Source of the DNA: Acidobacteriota bacterium
Lineage (GTDB): Bacteria; Acidobacteriota; UBA4820
NCBI GenBank assembly: GCA_029559035.1
Contig: JAKQCT010000001.1
Location: 62,001 to 126,000 of the forward strand
Direction of reading: 5' to 3'
DNA: 64,000 nucleotides
Shown here one piece after another: positions 49,787 to 59,270 of this stretch (positions are counted from its first letter, which is position 1; every line of letters begins with the position of its first letter). The notes beneath the pieces are model-generated. The model worked only from the letters and a program-made list of their open reading frames with translations. It did not search any database and was not told the DNA's origin. The translations under genes were made by a program, and so were the position numbers.

Positions 49787-51323
49787 GTCTGAAGTGCCTC
49801 CTCCCGGAGAATACCATAGCAACGCCCAGCTTGTCAGCAGTCTCTATGACCTCGTTGTCCCTGATGCTCCCTCCCGGCTGGATGACGGCGGTGATGCCGG
49901 CGGCCGCGAGTTCCTCGACTCCGTCGGGGAACGGGAAGAAGGCGTCCGAGGCTGCGACGCATCCTTTGGTGTCCTTGTAAGCCTTCATCTTGGTGGCGAT
50001 CTTGACGGAATCGACGCGGCTCATCTGGCCCGCGCCCACTCCGACCGTGCCGGTTGAGTCAACCAGGACTATGGCGTTCGACTTGACGTGCTTGCAGATG
50101 ATCCATCCGAGCTCCATCGCGCTCATTTCCGCGCCCGTGGGAGCCCTCTTCGTGACGACCTTCCTCTCGGTGTCCCCCGCGAAAAGGTCGTTCTCCTGGA
50201 CAAGCATCCCTCCCGCCACTCTCTTGTAGTTGTAGCCGTCGAAGGGTTTCGTTTCGGTTATCGAGATGACCCTGAGGTTCTTCTTCTTCGAAAGGATGTC
50301 GAGCGCTTCCTTTTCGAAGCGGGGCCCGACGACGACCTCGAGGAACATGTCCTTCAGCGCTTCGACCGCGGCCGCGTCGACGGGGACGTTGAACGCGACG
50401 ATCCCGCCGAAGGCCGACAGCGGATCGGTCTCCTTCGCCCTCAGGAATGCCTTTTCGGCCGTCTCCCCCAGTCCCACGCCGCAGGGATTGGTGTGCTTGA
50501 TGATGGCGCATGCGGTCTTCGGAAGGTCGCAGACGAGCGCCCACGCGGCGTCGAGGTCGAGGATGTTGTTGTATGAAAGCTCCTTGCCCTGGTGCTGGAT
50601 CAGCCTGCCGAGGTAGCTTTCCTGATCGCGGTAGAAGGCCGCCTTCTGATGGGGGTTCTCCCCGTAACGAAGGTCCTCAACCTTGTTGAAGACGAGCGGA
50701 AGGACCGGCGGAAAATCCGATCCCTCTTTCGACACGACGGAGGAGAGCTTGCCCGCGATCGCGCAGTCGTACCTCGCCGTGAACTCGAACGCCTTGGCGG
50801 CGAGCCTCAGCCTTGTCTCCGCGGTCACGCCTCCCTGCTCTTTGATCTCGCCAATGATGACATCGTAATCCTTCGGGTCGGTGACGACGACCACCCAGTC
50901 GTTGTTCTTCGCGGCGGCCCTCACCATGGACGGCCCTCCGATGTCTATCTTCTCTATAAGCTCCGGCAGAGTCGTCGATTTGACCTTTGCCGCTTCCTCG
51001 AAGGGGTAGAAATTGACGACGATGAGGTCTATCGGCGCTCCGCCGATCTCCTCCAGCGAGTCGAGGTGTTCCCTTGTCCGCTTGGCGAGGATGCCTCCCA
51101 GGACCTTGGGATGGAGCGTCTTGAGCCTTCCCTCCATCACTTCCTTCATGCCCGTGAACTGGCTGACATCCTTTACGGGGATGTCTTCCTGTCTGAGGGC
51201 CTTCGCGGTCCCGCCGGTCGACAGTATCTCGACGCCCTTGTCCGCGAGGAATTTCGAGAACTTGATGAGTCCGTCTTTCTGGGAAACCGAAATCAGCGCC
51301 CTGTGGATCTCGAGTGGTTTCAT
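49779..51323 (-). CDS. purH: Bifunctional AICAR transformylase / IMP cyclohydrolase
   Basis: 514 aa. N-terminal MGS-like IMP cyclohydrolase ([48 protein letters not shown]) and C-terminal AICAR formyltransferase ([47 protein letters not shown]). The last two steps of IMP synthesis. ATGA overlap with the gene upstream; hpt (IMP salvage) lies a few kb away. Confidence 0.96.
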   Translation of the reverse strand: MKPLEIHRALISVSQKDGLIKFSKFLADKGVEILSTGGTAKALRQEDIPVKDVSQFTGMKEVMEGRLKTLHPKVLGGILAKRTREHLDSLEEIGGAPIDLIVVNFYPFEEAAKVKSTTLPELIEKIDIGGPSMVRAAAKNNDWVVVVTDPKDYDVIIGEIKEQGGVTAETRLRLAAKAFEFTARYDCAIAGKLSSVVSKEGSDFPPVLPLVFNKVEDLRYGENPHQKAAFYRDQESYLGRLIQHQGKELSYNNILDLDAAWALVCDLPKTACAIIKHTNPCGVGLGETAEKAFLRAKETDPLSAFGGIVAFNVPVDAAAVEALKDMFLEVVVGPRFEKEALDILSKKKNLRVISITETKPFDGYNYKRVAGGMLVQENDLFAGDTERKVVTKRAPTGAEMSAMELGWIICKHVKSNAIVLVDSTGTVGVGAGQMSRVDSVKIATKMKAYKDTKGCVAASDAFFPFPDGVEELAAAGITAVIQPGGSIRDNEVIETADKLGVAMVFSGRRHFRHG

Positions 51324-52057
51324 TTTTCTTTGCCTTTCTCTTTGCCTTTGTCCTTATCCTTTAGGAACGGCGTGCCGGAAACATCGCCGTCCATTGACTT
51401 CCAGACATGGAGCCACACCTTGGCCGCGTCCGAGACCGATTTCGACAGGACTATCTGTGAAACGCCGAACGCGTTGGACCTGTCGTCGAAGGTCTTGGAT
51501 GATACCCTTTCTCCCGATGGAAAATAGCAGAAGAGGACCGACTCGACATAACGCGGAAAAGCTGCTTTCCTCTTTTCGAAATAACCGCTGACGGGAATCT
51601 CGAACGCGGGGGAGGCGTATCCCTCGAAAGTGAGGATGTGCTTCGCGACCTTTCTCTCCATGTACTCCTTGTAGTCGGAGGATATCTCCTTCACCCTCGA
51701 GTCCTCATTGTTCCTGAAAGGATCGTCGAGAAGGAAGACGAGGGCCGCCACCTTTCCGAAATGGAAGGCGATCTGCTCGAAGGAGCTTTGCTTCGATGCG
51801 AGCTTTGGCAATAGAGCCATCTCCTCCTCGAGCGCGAGGCAGAGATCCACGTCCTGTTTTCCCGATTGGGTGTCCAGGGTTTCCCTGACGCCCGAAAGAG
51901 TGTCCTTCCTGAAGGCCGTCAACAGCCCCTTGAGCGAGGGCGGAGCCAGCCACACCGCGCTGTCCACCATCTTCTCGGTGGTCTTCTCTCCGTAAGCGAA
52001 AGCGCCCGTCGAGAGAAGCACGATGGACAAGACAAGAAACGCCCTCAGGATCTTCAA
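51320..52057 (-). CDS. Secreted helical protein (possible phospholipase C/S1-P1 nuclease-like fold)
   Basis: The true start is TTG 52057, in a TTGA overlap with the icd stop, giving 245 aa with signal peptide [22 protein letters not shown]. Long helices and segments such as [58 protein letters not shown] recall zinc-dependent phospholipase C or S1/P1 nuclease folds. The full zinc-binding set is not evident, so it may be non-catalytic. The C-terminus is a Lys/Glu repeat ([13 protein letters not shown]). Coupled to icd and purH. Confidence 0.6.
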   Translation of the reverse strand: MKILRAFLVLSIVLLSTGAFAYGEKTTEKMVDSAVWLAPPSLKGLLTAFRKDTLSGVRETLDTQSGKQDVDLCLALEEEMALLPKLASKQSSFEQIAFHFGKVAALVFLLDDPFRNNEDSRVKEISSDYKEYMERKVAKHILTFEGYASPAFEIPVSGYFEKRKAAFPRYVESVLFCYFPSGERVSSKTFDDRSNAFGVSQIVLSKSVSDAAKVWLHVWKSMDGDVSGTPFLKDKDKGKEKGKEK

Positions 52058-53499
52058 TTTTTCATCGCGGTAACCACCGCGTCGCCGAATTCCGAACACT
52101 TTACCTCCTTGACGTTTGCGATACCTTCCGAGATCATCGGCCTCGCGAAATCGTATGTGACGGTTCTCGAGCCGATGGCTCTTTCTATTCCCCTGATGAC
52201 GAGTTCCGCCGCCTCCTCCCAGCCGACGTGGCGGAGCATCATCTCGCCGGAAAGGATCAGCGCCGTCGGGTTGACGATGTCCAGTCCGGCATACTTGGGC
52301 GCCGTGCCGTGGGTCGCTTCGAAGATCGCGTGACCCGTCTCGTAATTGATGTTGGCTCCGGGGGCTATCCCCGTGCCTCCTACCTGCGCCGCGAGCGCGT
52401 CGGCGAGGTAGTCTCCGTTCAGGTTCATCGCGGCGATCACGTCGAATTTCTCCGGCCTGGTGAGGACCTGCTCCATCATGACGTCAACGATGGCGTCCTT
52501 TACGAGGAGTTTTTCGGCCCATTTCCCGCCGCCGTGCGTGGGCATGAGGTCGAGCGCCCTCCTGACTTCGCGGAGCACCTCTTCCTTCCTCTCCGGATCG
52601 AACATTCCGATCCCGGGTTCCAGCATCTTCGCGTTCTCCTCGACCGTGAGCAAAGAGTTTTGGTCCTTGTTCCTGAGGACCCTCAGCTCCCTCTTTGTAA
52701 CCACGTCCTGCCTGAATTCGTTTACGGCGACCTCGTAGCCCCACTCCTTGAAGGCGCCCTCGGTGAATTTCATGATGTTACCCTTGTGGGCGATGTCGAG
52801 ACATCTCCTGCCGTTCTTTAAGGCGTGGCGTATCGCCGCGCGGCAGAGCCTTTTCGAACCCTGTTCCGAAACCGGTTTGACGCCGATACCGGTAGTTTCA
52901 GGGTGCATTATCGCTCCCTCGCCCATTTCAACAGCGATGAAGTCCATGAACCTCTTCGCCGCGGGGCTGCCCGATTTCCATTCGATCCCGGTATAGGTGT
53001 CTTCGGTATTCTCCCTGAAGAGGGCGATGTCGACCTTCTCCGGGTGCTTTACCGGGCTGGGCGCGCCTTCGAAATACCTGACCGGCCTGAGGCAGACGTA
53101 AAGGTCCAGCAGACGGCGGAGTGTAACGTTCAGCGACCTTATCCCGCCGCCGACAGGTGTGGTAAGCGGTCCCTTCATGCCGATCAGGTGTGAGGAGAAG
53201 GCGCTGACGGTCTCATCCGGAAGCCATTCCCCCTGTTCCAGGAAAGCCTTTTCGCCCGCAAGAACCTCCATCCATCGGATACTTCTGCGTTTCCCGTACG
53301 CTCTTTCGACGGCGGCATCAAGCACCCTGCAGGTCGCCCTCCATATGTCGGGGCCAGTCCCGTCCCCCTCGATGAACGGTATCTCGGGGTGATCGGGGAC
53401 AACGAGCTTCCCGTTTTCCATTTTTATCAGGGAACCCTCCGCGCGGGGCTCCGTCGTCGCGGGCAGGACCAAGAAGGTCTCCTTTCCTGAACGAGACAT
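52054..53499 (-). CDS. icd: Isocitrate dehydrogenase (NADP-type)
   Basis: 481 aa. [40 protein letters not shown] (with the Ser bound by the substrate and used by AceK in some species), [27 protein letters not shown] and [27 protein letters not shown]. An extra N-terminus of about 25 residues precedes the core. Makes 2-oxoglutarate and reducing power in the TCA cycle. Confidence 0.95.
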   Translation of the reverse strand: MSRSGKETFLVLPATTEPRAEGSLIKMENGKLVVPDHPEIPFIEGDGTGPDIWRATCRVLDAAVERAYGKRRSIRWMEVLAGEKAFLEQGEWLPDETVSAFSSHLIGMKGPLTTPVGGGIRSLNVTLRRLLDLYVCLRPVRYFEGAPSPVKHPEKVDIALFRENTEDTYTGIEWKSGSPAAKRFMDFIAVEMGEGAIMHPETTGIGVKPVSEQGSKRLCRAAIRHALKNGRRCLDIAHKGNIMKFTEGAFKEWGYEVAVNEFRQDVVTKRELRVLRNKDQNSLLTVEENAKMLEPGIGMFDPERKEEVLREVRRALDLMPTHGGGKWAEKLLVKDAIVDVMMEQVLTRPEKFDVIAAMNLNGDYLADALAAQVGGTGIAPGANINYETGHAIFEATHGTAPKYAGLDIVNPTALILSGEMMLRHVGWEEAAELVIRGIERAIGSRTVTYDFARPMISEGIANVKEVKCSEFGDAVVTAMKN

Positions 53500-53599
53500 T
53501 ATAAGCTTTTTTAAGAAGATGGGTCAATGAAAAACCGCGCCTCGAGGGACGCGCAAGTTCTTGAAAAACAAACGGTATAGCTTCAGCTCAGACTGCCGG

Positions 53600-54442
53600 T
53601 CAGCGACCGTTCTCCATTGTCTCCCACGCGCATTGGAGCGCCTGGCGGTTCTCAGCCACGTCGTGGACCCTGAAGATCCTCGCTCCGCCTTGAAGGGCGC
53701 ATACATTCAGGGCTATCGTGCCGGGAAGACGGTGTTCCGGGTCCGCGCCCGTGACGCCCCCGATCACGCTTTTTCTCGAAACTCCCACCATTACGGGGAA
53801 TCCCAGACCGGCGATGGAAGGTAATCCGGCGATGAGGGCCAGGTTGTCCTCCTTCCTCTTGCCGAAGCCGATCCCAGGATCGACAATGATCCTCTCTTTC
53901 TCCACGCCGGCCAGCATCGCCGCGTCCGAGAAAGACGAAAGCTCGGCCCGGATCTCCGCGGTGGCGTCCGCGTAGGAAGGTGAATCCTGCATGGTCTTCG
54001 GAGTGCCTTTCATGTGCATGAGAACGAGGTCGGCGTTCTTGTCCCTGGCCACCTTGAAGATGCGAGGATCCGTGCGGCCTGAGGATATGTCGTTGATCAT
54101 CACGGCTCCCAGGTCGGCCGCCATTGCGGCGATCTCCGATTTCTGAGTGTCGATCGAGATCGCCAGGTCGAACTTGTCCCTCGAAAGAGCCGTGAGGACG
54201 GGATAGAGGCGGCTCCATTCCTCTTCGGATGATAGGGGAAGGCTCCCCGGGCGCGTCGATTCCGCGCCTATGTCGATGATATCGGCTCCTTCCTCCTTCA
54301 TCCTGTAAACATGTCTTACAGCGGCTTCAGCCGAGCGGTGGCGGCCGCCGTCGTAGAATGAATCCGGGGTGAGGTTCAGTATCCCCATGACGAGGAAGTG
54401 TCTGGTTTTGAGGAGTTCAGTTGCTCTCGGCCGCATTTTCAC
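53600..54442 (-). CDS. folP: Dihydropteroate synthase
   Basis: 280 aa. VMGILNLTPDSFYDGGRH, GADIIDIGAESTRPGS, ISIDTQKSEIAAMAADLGAVMINDISSG, LVLMHMKGTPKTMQ, IVDPGIGFGKRKEDN, MVGVSRKSVIGGV: the full DHPS set. Joins pABA to pterin in folate synthesis. Its start overlaps the ftsH end by 26 bases; ftsH-folP adjacency is common in bacteria. Confidence 0.96.
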   Translation of the reverse strand: MKMRPRATELLKTRHFLVMGILNLTPDSFYDGGRHRSAEAAVRHVYRMKEEGADIIDIGAESTRPGSLPLSSEEEWSRLYPVLTALSRDKFDLAISIDTQKSEIAAMAADLGAVMINDISSGRTDPRIFKVARDKNADLVLMHMKGTPKTMQDSPSYADATAEIRAELSSFSDAAMLAGVEKERIIVDPGIGFGKRKEDNLALIAGLPSIAGLGFPVMVGVSRKSVIGGVTGADPEHRLPGTIALNVCALQGGARIFRVHDVAENRQALQCAWETMENGR

Positions 54443-56276
54443 GCGAGTCGTGGAACGAAGACATGCCCGGAAGCTTCCTGCCGGTGATCTCTTCGAGCTC
54501 GTCCTTGTCGAGGACTTCCTTTTCGAGGAGGGCGGCGACCAGCTTGCCCATGGTCTCCGAATTCTCCGTAAGGATCTTCTCCGCCTTTTCGTGGGCGACG
54601 GAGATCATCTTCTTGATCTCCGCGTCGATCTCCTCGGCGGTCCTTTCAGAGTAAACGCCCTTCGAGCTTCCCTCCCACAGGTTCAGGAACGGGGTCTTGT
54701 CGCCCTTGAGGCTTAAAAGGCCGATCTTCTCGCTCATGCCCCACTGGGTGACCATGTTTCTGGCTATCTCGGTGGCCCTCTCGAGGTCGTTCCCCGCGCC
54801 GGTGGTGATGTTCTTAAGGAATATCTCCTCCGCCGTGCGCCCGCCCAGCAGAACGGCCAACTCCGCGTCGAGATAGGCCTTGCTGTAATTGTAGCGGTCG
54901 TCGATGGGAAGCTGCTGAGTCACGCCCAGCGCCATCCCGCGCGGGACGATGGAGACCTTGTGGACGGGGTCGGCTTCCGGTATGTTCAGGGCCACTATGG
55001 CGTGCCCCGCCTCGTGGTAGGCGACCACCTTCTTGTCGTCCTCCGAAAGGATCATCGACCGGCGTTCCATTCCGAGAAGGACCTTGTCCTTGGCGTAATC
55101 GAAATCCACCATCTCCACGGATTGCTTGTCCTTGCGTGCAGCCCTGAGCGCGGCCTCGTTCGCGAGGTTGGCGAGGTCCGCGCCTGAGAAACCAGGCGTA
55201 CCTCTCGCGATTATTGATACATCCACGTTGTCGGATATCTTGATGTTCCTGAGATGCACCTTGAGGATCGCTTCGCGTCCTCTCAGGTCGGGCCTCGGGA
55301 TCACGATCCTCCTGTCGAAGCGGCCCGGCCTCAAGAGCGCCGGGTCCAGCACGTCGGGACGGTTGGTCGCGGCCATCATTATCACGCCCTGGTTCGATTC
55401 GAAGCCGTCCATCTCGACCAGCAATTGGTTGAGCGTCTGCTCCCTTTCCTCGTGTCCGCCTCCGCTCACGCCCGCGCCCCTGTGCCTGCCTACCGCGTCT
55501 ATCTCGTCGACGAAGACGATGCAAGGGGAGTTCTTCTTCGCCTGGTCGAACATGTCTCTTACCCTGCTCGCGCCCACGCCGACGAAGAGCTCGACGAACT
55601 CGGAGCCGGAGATCGAGAAGAAGGGGACGTTGGCCTCGCCGGCGATAGCCTTGGCGAGGAGCGTCTTGCCTGTTCCGGGAGGCCCCATGAGAAGCACCCC
55701 CTTGGGGATCTTGCCGCCCAGGGCTTCGAACCTCTTAGGGTCCTTGAGGAAATCGATGATCTCCTGGACCTCCTCCTCCACCTCGTCCATTCCCGCGACG
55801 TCGTCGAAAGTGACCCTGTTCTTGCTGGAAGTTATCATCCTCGCCTTCGACTTGCCGAAGGACATCGCCTTGTTCCCGCCGGACTGCATCTGCCTGATGA
55901 AGACGAACCAGAAAACGACCATCAGGATGACAGGCAGAAGGTAGAGGAAATAGACGAGGTACTGGCCCGAAGAACTTTCGGAAGCGTCCACCGCGACACC
56001 CTTCTGCACCAGCGTCGGTGTGAAGTTCTGAAGGTCGGGGGGAAGGGTCACCGAGTAGCGGGTCGCGCCTTCCTTGCCTGGCTTGGCGAGCTCTCCGCTG
56101 ATGGCCGTACCTTTTATGGTTGCGCTCTTTATCTCCCCGGCGTCCACCATCTTGGAGAACTCGGTGAATGAAAGCGCGGTTTCCTTCTCGAACGCCTTCT
56201 TGAAGAGGCCGAAGGAGATGAAAAAAATGACGAAAACAAGGAGTATAAGTGCCACAGATCTGAATTGCTGGTTCAA
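54417..56276 (-). CDS. ftsH: ATP-dependent zinc metalloprotease FtsH
   Basis: 619 aa. Two N-terminal membrane helices ([44 protein letters not shown]) with the periplasmic loop between. Walker [21 protein letters not shown], Walker [13 protein letters not shown], second region of homology [21 protein letters not shown], zinc motif HEAGH. Degrades unneeded or damaged membrane proteins. Confidence 0.97.
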   Translation of the reverse strand: MNQQFRSVALILLVFVIFFISFGLFKKAFEKETALSFTEFSKMVDAGEIKSATIKGTAISGELAKPGKEGATRYSVTLPPDLQNFTPTLVQKGVAVDASESSSGQYLVYFLYLLPVILMVVFWFVFIRQMQSGGNKAMSFGKSKARMITSSKNRVTFDDVAGMDEVEEEVQEIIDFLKDPKRFEALGGKIPKGVLLMGPPGTGKTLLAKAIAGEANVPFFSISGSEFVELFVGVGASRVRDMFDQAKKNSPCIVFVDEIDAVGRHRGAGVSGGGHEEREQTLNQLLVEMDGFESNQGVIMMAATNRPDVLDPALLRPGRFDRRIVIPRPDLRGREAILKVHLRNIKISDNVDVSIIARGTPGFSGADLANLANEAALRAARKDKQSVEMVDFDYAKDKVLLGMERRSMILSEDDKKVVAYHEAGHAIVALNIPEADPVHKVSIVPRGMALGVTQQLPIDDRYNYSKAYLDAELAVLLGGRTAEEIFLKNITTGAGNDLERATEIARNMVTQWGMSEKIGLLSLKGDKTPFLNLWEGSSKGVYSERTAEEIDAEIKKMISVAHEKAEKILTENSETMGKLVAALLEKEVLDKDELEEITGRKLPGMSSFHDSRENAAESN

Positions 56277-56451
56277 AACGCCTCCGTTTCAGCCAAAAAA
56301 TGGGTGAACATTTTTCGGAATTGTAAATTGTAATTTATAAAACGGAAATTGTAAATTTCAGGACACGCCCCCCCGGCACTCACGAGAAGATCCGGACGGC
56401 GCTCCGGGCATCGTTCCGCCGGCGGGGTCGCCTGCAAAGGGTTCCCGCCTT

Positions 56452-56967
56452 CTAGGGCTCGACCCAGGTGAGGTAGGGAAGGTTCCTGTATTTCTCGTTG
56501 TAGTCGAGGCCGTAACCCACGATGAACTGATTGGGGACCGCGAACCCCCTGTAATGGATTGGGACCTCGATCTTCCTCGCCTCCGGTTTGTCCAGGAACG
56601 CCGCCACCCTTATAGACCTTGTGCCCTTCTCGACCTCGAGGTGTTTGATCAAATAATCGAGCGTTATTCCTGTGTCGACTATGTCCTCGACTATCATGAC
56701 ATCCTTGCCCTTGAGGTTCATGGCGGTGGTGAAGACTATCGAGGCGTTCTTCCCGTCGACCATGCTCTTCATCTCAATCAGGGAGATCTCGATGTCGCCG
56801 CCGATCTTTCGCATCAGGTCCGCCAGGAAGGGCAGGCATCCCTTGAGGACCCCGCAGAGCACCAGGGGCCTGCCTTCGTAGTCCTTCTCGATCTGTTTCG
56901 CGATCTCGTTGACCCGCGCCTGGATCTGTTTCTCGGTGAAAAGAATTCCGCTGGCCGGTTTCATCAT
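56452..56967 (-). CDS. hpt: Hypoxanthine phosphoribosyltransferase
   Basis: 171 aa from ATG 56967 (or 56964), overlapping the tilS stop; the track's longer start lies in tilS. ILFTEKQIQARVNEIAKQI, LCGVLKGCLPFLADL, IEISLIEMKSM and the PRPP motif VMIVEDIVDTGITL. Salvages hypoxanthine and guanine. tilS-hpt-ftsH is a familiar order. The 175-base gap before ftsH has AATTGTAAATT repeats. Confidence 0.95.
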   Translation of the reverse strand: MMKPASGILFTEKQIQARVNEIAKQIEKDYEGRPLVLCGVLKGCLPFLADLMRKIGGDIEISLIEMKSMVDGKNASIVFTTAMNLKGKDVMIVEDIVDTGITLDYLIKHLEVEKGTRSIRVAAFLDKPEARKIEVPIHYRGFAVPNQFIVGYGLDYNEKYRNLPYLTWVEP

Positions 56968-57917
56968 CTGAGCGCCTCTCTCTTCCTTCTCTTCAAACGG
57001 ACACCTTTTTCTTCCCTTTCGGCCATCAGTCCGCCCGGGAGCGGGACCCACGCCCCTTTCGGAGCCCGGACAAGAGCCGTGACGGCTTCATAATGCCTTC
57101 GTCCGAACCCTCTCAGCCCGCCGTTCATCGCCCTCAGGCCCAGCCTGAAAGCCGCCAGGGCTTCAGACGATCCGAGCGGAGCGAGGGAGCTCAAAGAATA
57201 ATATAGTGAATTACCATCCGCTTTTGCAATGGCGGGATGGTCGTCCGCCTCCGAACCGGCTATCAGGGAAAGGCTGAGAAGCCCGCCGACGATGCCCGGA
57301 AGGGCTTTCTCGAGTACGGGCATGGCTTCGTTCCTCAGGCGGTTCCTGAGGAATTTCGGGTCCTTGTTTGAGGAGTCCTCCACGTAGGGGATCCCGCATT
57401 CGGCGGCCGCCGCCCTCAGGTCGGATGCCCGGATATCCAGGCAAGGCCTGATGACCCTCGAGGATACCTTCAATATCCCCCTGAGTCCTTCGATCCCCGT
57501 CCCCCGGGCTATCCTCATGAGTAGTGTCTCGGCCTGGTCGTCCATCGAGTGGGCTGTCGCGACGAAGTCCCACTTCCCCCTCTTCCTGGCCCTTTCCAGG
57601 AGTCCGTACCTTTGCTCCCTGGCCCATTCCTCGAGGCTCTTTCCGCGCGGAGGGGCTTCATTCACATTCATTACATATAAAGGAAGGGAAAGCTTCTCCG
57701 CGATGGCGGAGCACGCGGCGACGTCCCTGTCGGATTCGGCTCCTCTCAGGTTATGATCTATGTGGCAGAGCCCTATCGCGATGTCGGGCCTGGGAAGCGC
57801 GGATAGAAAGAGCGCCAGCATTCCCGCCGAATCGCCTCCGCCCGAATACGCGAGCAGCACCTTGTCCCCGTTGCCGACGGGAAGTTCCTTGAGGCCTTTC
57901 CTGAATTTTTTGAGGAT
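56964..57917 (-). CDS. tilS: tRNA(Ile)-lysidine synthase TilS
   Basis: About 317 aa. PP-loop ATP-binding motif LLAYSGGGDSAGMLALFLSA, then LCHIDHNLRGAESDRDVAACSAIAEKLSLPLYVMNV, TAHSMDDQAETLLMRIARGTG, PCLDIRASDLRAAAAECGIPYVEDSSNKDPKFLRNRLRNEAMPVLE. TilS converts C34 of tRNA-Ile2 (CAU) to lysidine. No ATG, GTG or TTG starts the protein at the right place: the frame runs back through the tRNA gene. ATC 57917 is the best guess; GTG 57860 would remove the N-terminal helix. Confidence 0.85.
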   Translation of the reverse strand: MLKKFRKGLKELPVGNGDKVLLAYSGGGDSAGMLALFLSALPRPDIAIGLCHIDHNLRGAESDRDVAACSAIAEKLSLPLYVMNVNEAPPRGKSLEEWAREQRYGLLERARKRGKWDFVATAHSMDDQAETLLMRIARGTGIEGLRGILKVSSRVIRPCLDIRASDLRAAAAECGIPYVEDSSNKDPKFLRNRLRNEAMPVLEKALPGIVGGLLSLSLIAGSEADDHPAIAKADGNSLYYSLSSLAPLGSSEALAAFRLGLRAMNGGLRGFGRRHYEAVTALVRAPKGAWVPLPGGLMAEREEKGVRLKRRKREALR

Positions 57918-57921
57918 AGGA

Positions 57922-57998
57922 TGGTGGCGGTGCAGGGAGTTGAACCCCGGACACAACGGATATGAGCCGTTTGCTCTAACCAACTGAGCTACACCGCC
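57922..57998 (-). tRNA. tRNA-Met (CAT), probably elongator type
   Basis: Minus strand. Acceptor GGCGGTG / CACCGCC, D arm GCTC...GAGC, anticodon stem AACGG / CCGTT with loop CTCATAT (anticodon CAT), T arm CGGGG...CCCTG, discriminator A and encoded CCA. The sequence resembles the elongator tRNA-Met of other bacteria (e.g. ACGG anticodon stem). A lysidine-type tRNA-Ile2 shares the CAT anticodon and cannot be fully excluded, notably because tilS is next. tilS starts within four bases of the CCA end. Confidence 0.93.
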
Positions 57999-58011
57999 TG
58001 ACCAAGCAAGA

Positions 58012-58040
58012 ATGATAAAGATTTCTTCAAAAATTGTCAA
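58012..58040 (-). promoter_or_regulatory. Promoter of tRNA-Met-tilS
   Basis: TTGACA (58040-58035), a 17-bp spacer and TATCAT (58017-58012) on the minus strand, 13 bases before the tRNA 5' end. Confidence 0.85.
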
Positions 58041-58124
58041 ATTCCGCCGCCCCCGGCACCGAAAGGACCTGTACTTGTTGACATTTACGGCCGTTATGGG
58101 GCAGAATAACCAATTGGAAGGCTG

Positions 58125-59270
58125 ATGAATATAAGGAAACTGTGCTTGATGTCCGTTGCATTGCTCTTCGCGGGAACCGCGGCATTCGCGGCGGCCGAGC
58201 CTGTTTCCCGGGACGAACTGATGACGCAGTTCGCCGATAAATGGAAATTTTATTTCGGGGATGCCCGGCAATCCGCCGCGGCCGCGCCTGATGATCAGAA
58301 CAGGTCCCAGGATGCCGTTTTCAGGGAGCTTCTGAACCAGTATTCCCTCTCCCTGGATCCGCAGGACCGTCCCGCCGCCGAGGCCGTGATGCGTTTCAAG
58401 CTGTTCGGCGACAGGAGGGTCTATTCCCAGGCTCTCAGGAACTGTCTTTCGTCGAGGGTCTTTTCTCCGGGGAGGAACGCCGAGATCCTTTATTATCTTT
58501 TTCTCGAAGAAGAGATCGGTGATCCCTCCCTGATGCCCATGGCTCTCCCCCCGGGAGAGAACGGCCAGAAGTTCTACGAGGCTTTCTCGATCCTCGGCGA
58601 GGATGAATCCAGGGTCAGGACGCGGCTCGCTGTTTTCATTTTCAGGAAGCTCATCGAGGAGAAGCTTTTCAAGAGCGTTAAGAACGATCTTCCGCTTGTT
58701 TGGCTCTCGACAAAGGGCCTGTCGCCCTCCGAAGCGGTCTTCGGAAGGATCGTCCTCGGCGAAGGGAACCCCTTCATCAAGGGAGAGTTCAACGAGGACG
58801 CGAAAGGCCTGAAGCTTATCTCGATCCTGACGGATTTTTCAGGAAGGATAATCAGGATGGGGATAGGGAACCCCGGCGACGGCGCCATGTTGATCCCGGC
58901 CGAGGCCGACATCCTCTATGTGATGCTTTTCAACCCCGGCAGGGAAACCTGCGGCGAAGGTTTTTCCGGGATCGTCTGGAAGGACTTTTCCGTGCCCGTT
59001 TCCGTCGAGGGCGTTTCCCTGAAAGGGCAGTTCCTGGAAGTGACCATCCAGGAGAGTTCCGCGATCCTCGGATACAAGATCGTCCCGTCCGACGAGGAGA
59101 CGAACGACGGCGGATTCGCCGCGTTCCCCTTCGCGAGGTCCTCGGGAGAAGGCGTCCATTCCTACCTCTTCAGCGTTCCACCCGGCGCGAAGCTTGCGGG
59201 CAGGCTGTCCCTCAAGGCCTGCACCTACAGCGGATTCACGCTCACGGTACCCCTGCCGACAATTAAATGA
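58125..59270 (+). CDS. Secreted hypothetical protein
   Basis: 381 aa. Signal peptide KLCLMSVALLFAGTAAFAAA. The middle is mixed alpha/beta with no recognised motif (YYLFLEEEIGDPSLMPMALPPGENGQKFYEAFSILGED; LVWLSTKGLSPSEAVFGRIVLGEGNPFIKGEFNEDAKGLKLISILTDFSGRIIRMGIGN). It is coupled to comM by an ATGA overlap. TTGACA (58078) with CAGAAT 18 bases on is a possible promoter. No function can be given. Confidence 0.65.
   Translation: MNIRKLCLMSVALLFAGTAAFAAAEPVSRDELMTQFADKWKFYFGDARQSAAAAPDDQNRSQDAVFRELLNQYSLSLDPQDRPAAEAVMRFKLFGDRRVYSQALRNCLSSRVFSPGRNAEILYYLFLEEEIGDPSLMPMALPPGENGQKFYEAFSILGEDESRVRTRLAVFIFRKLIEEKLFKSVKNDLPLVWLSTKGLSPSEAVFGRIVLGEGNPFIKGEFNEDAKGLKLISILTDFSGRIIRMGIGNPGDGAMLIPAEADILYVMLFNPGRETCGEGFSGIVWKDFSVPVSVEGVSLKGQFLEVTIQESSAILGYKIVPSDEETNDGGFAAFPFARSSGEGVHSYLFSVPPGAKLAGRLSLKACTYSGFTLTVPLPTIK

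Noticed and set aside
57918-58271. Long N-terminal extension of tilS in the ORF track
   Set aside because: It translates the tRNA-Met gene (GGVAQLVRANGSYP) and upstream promoter; not protein.
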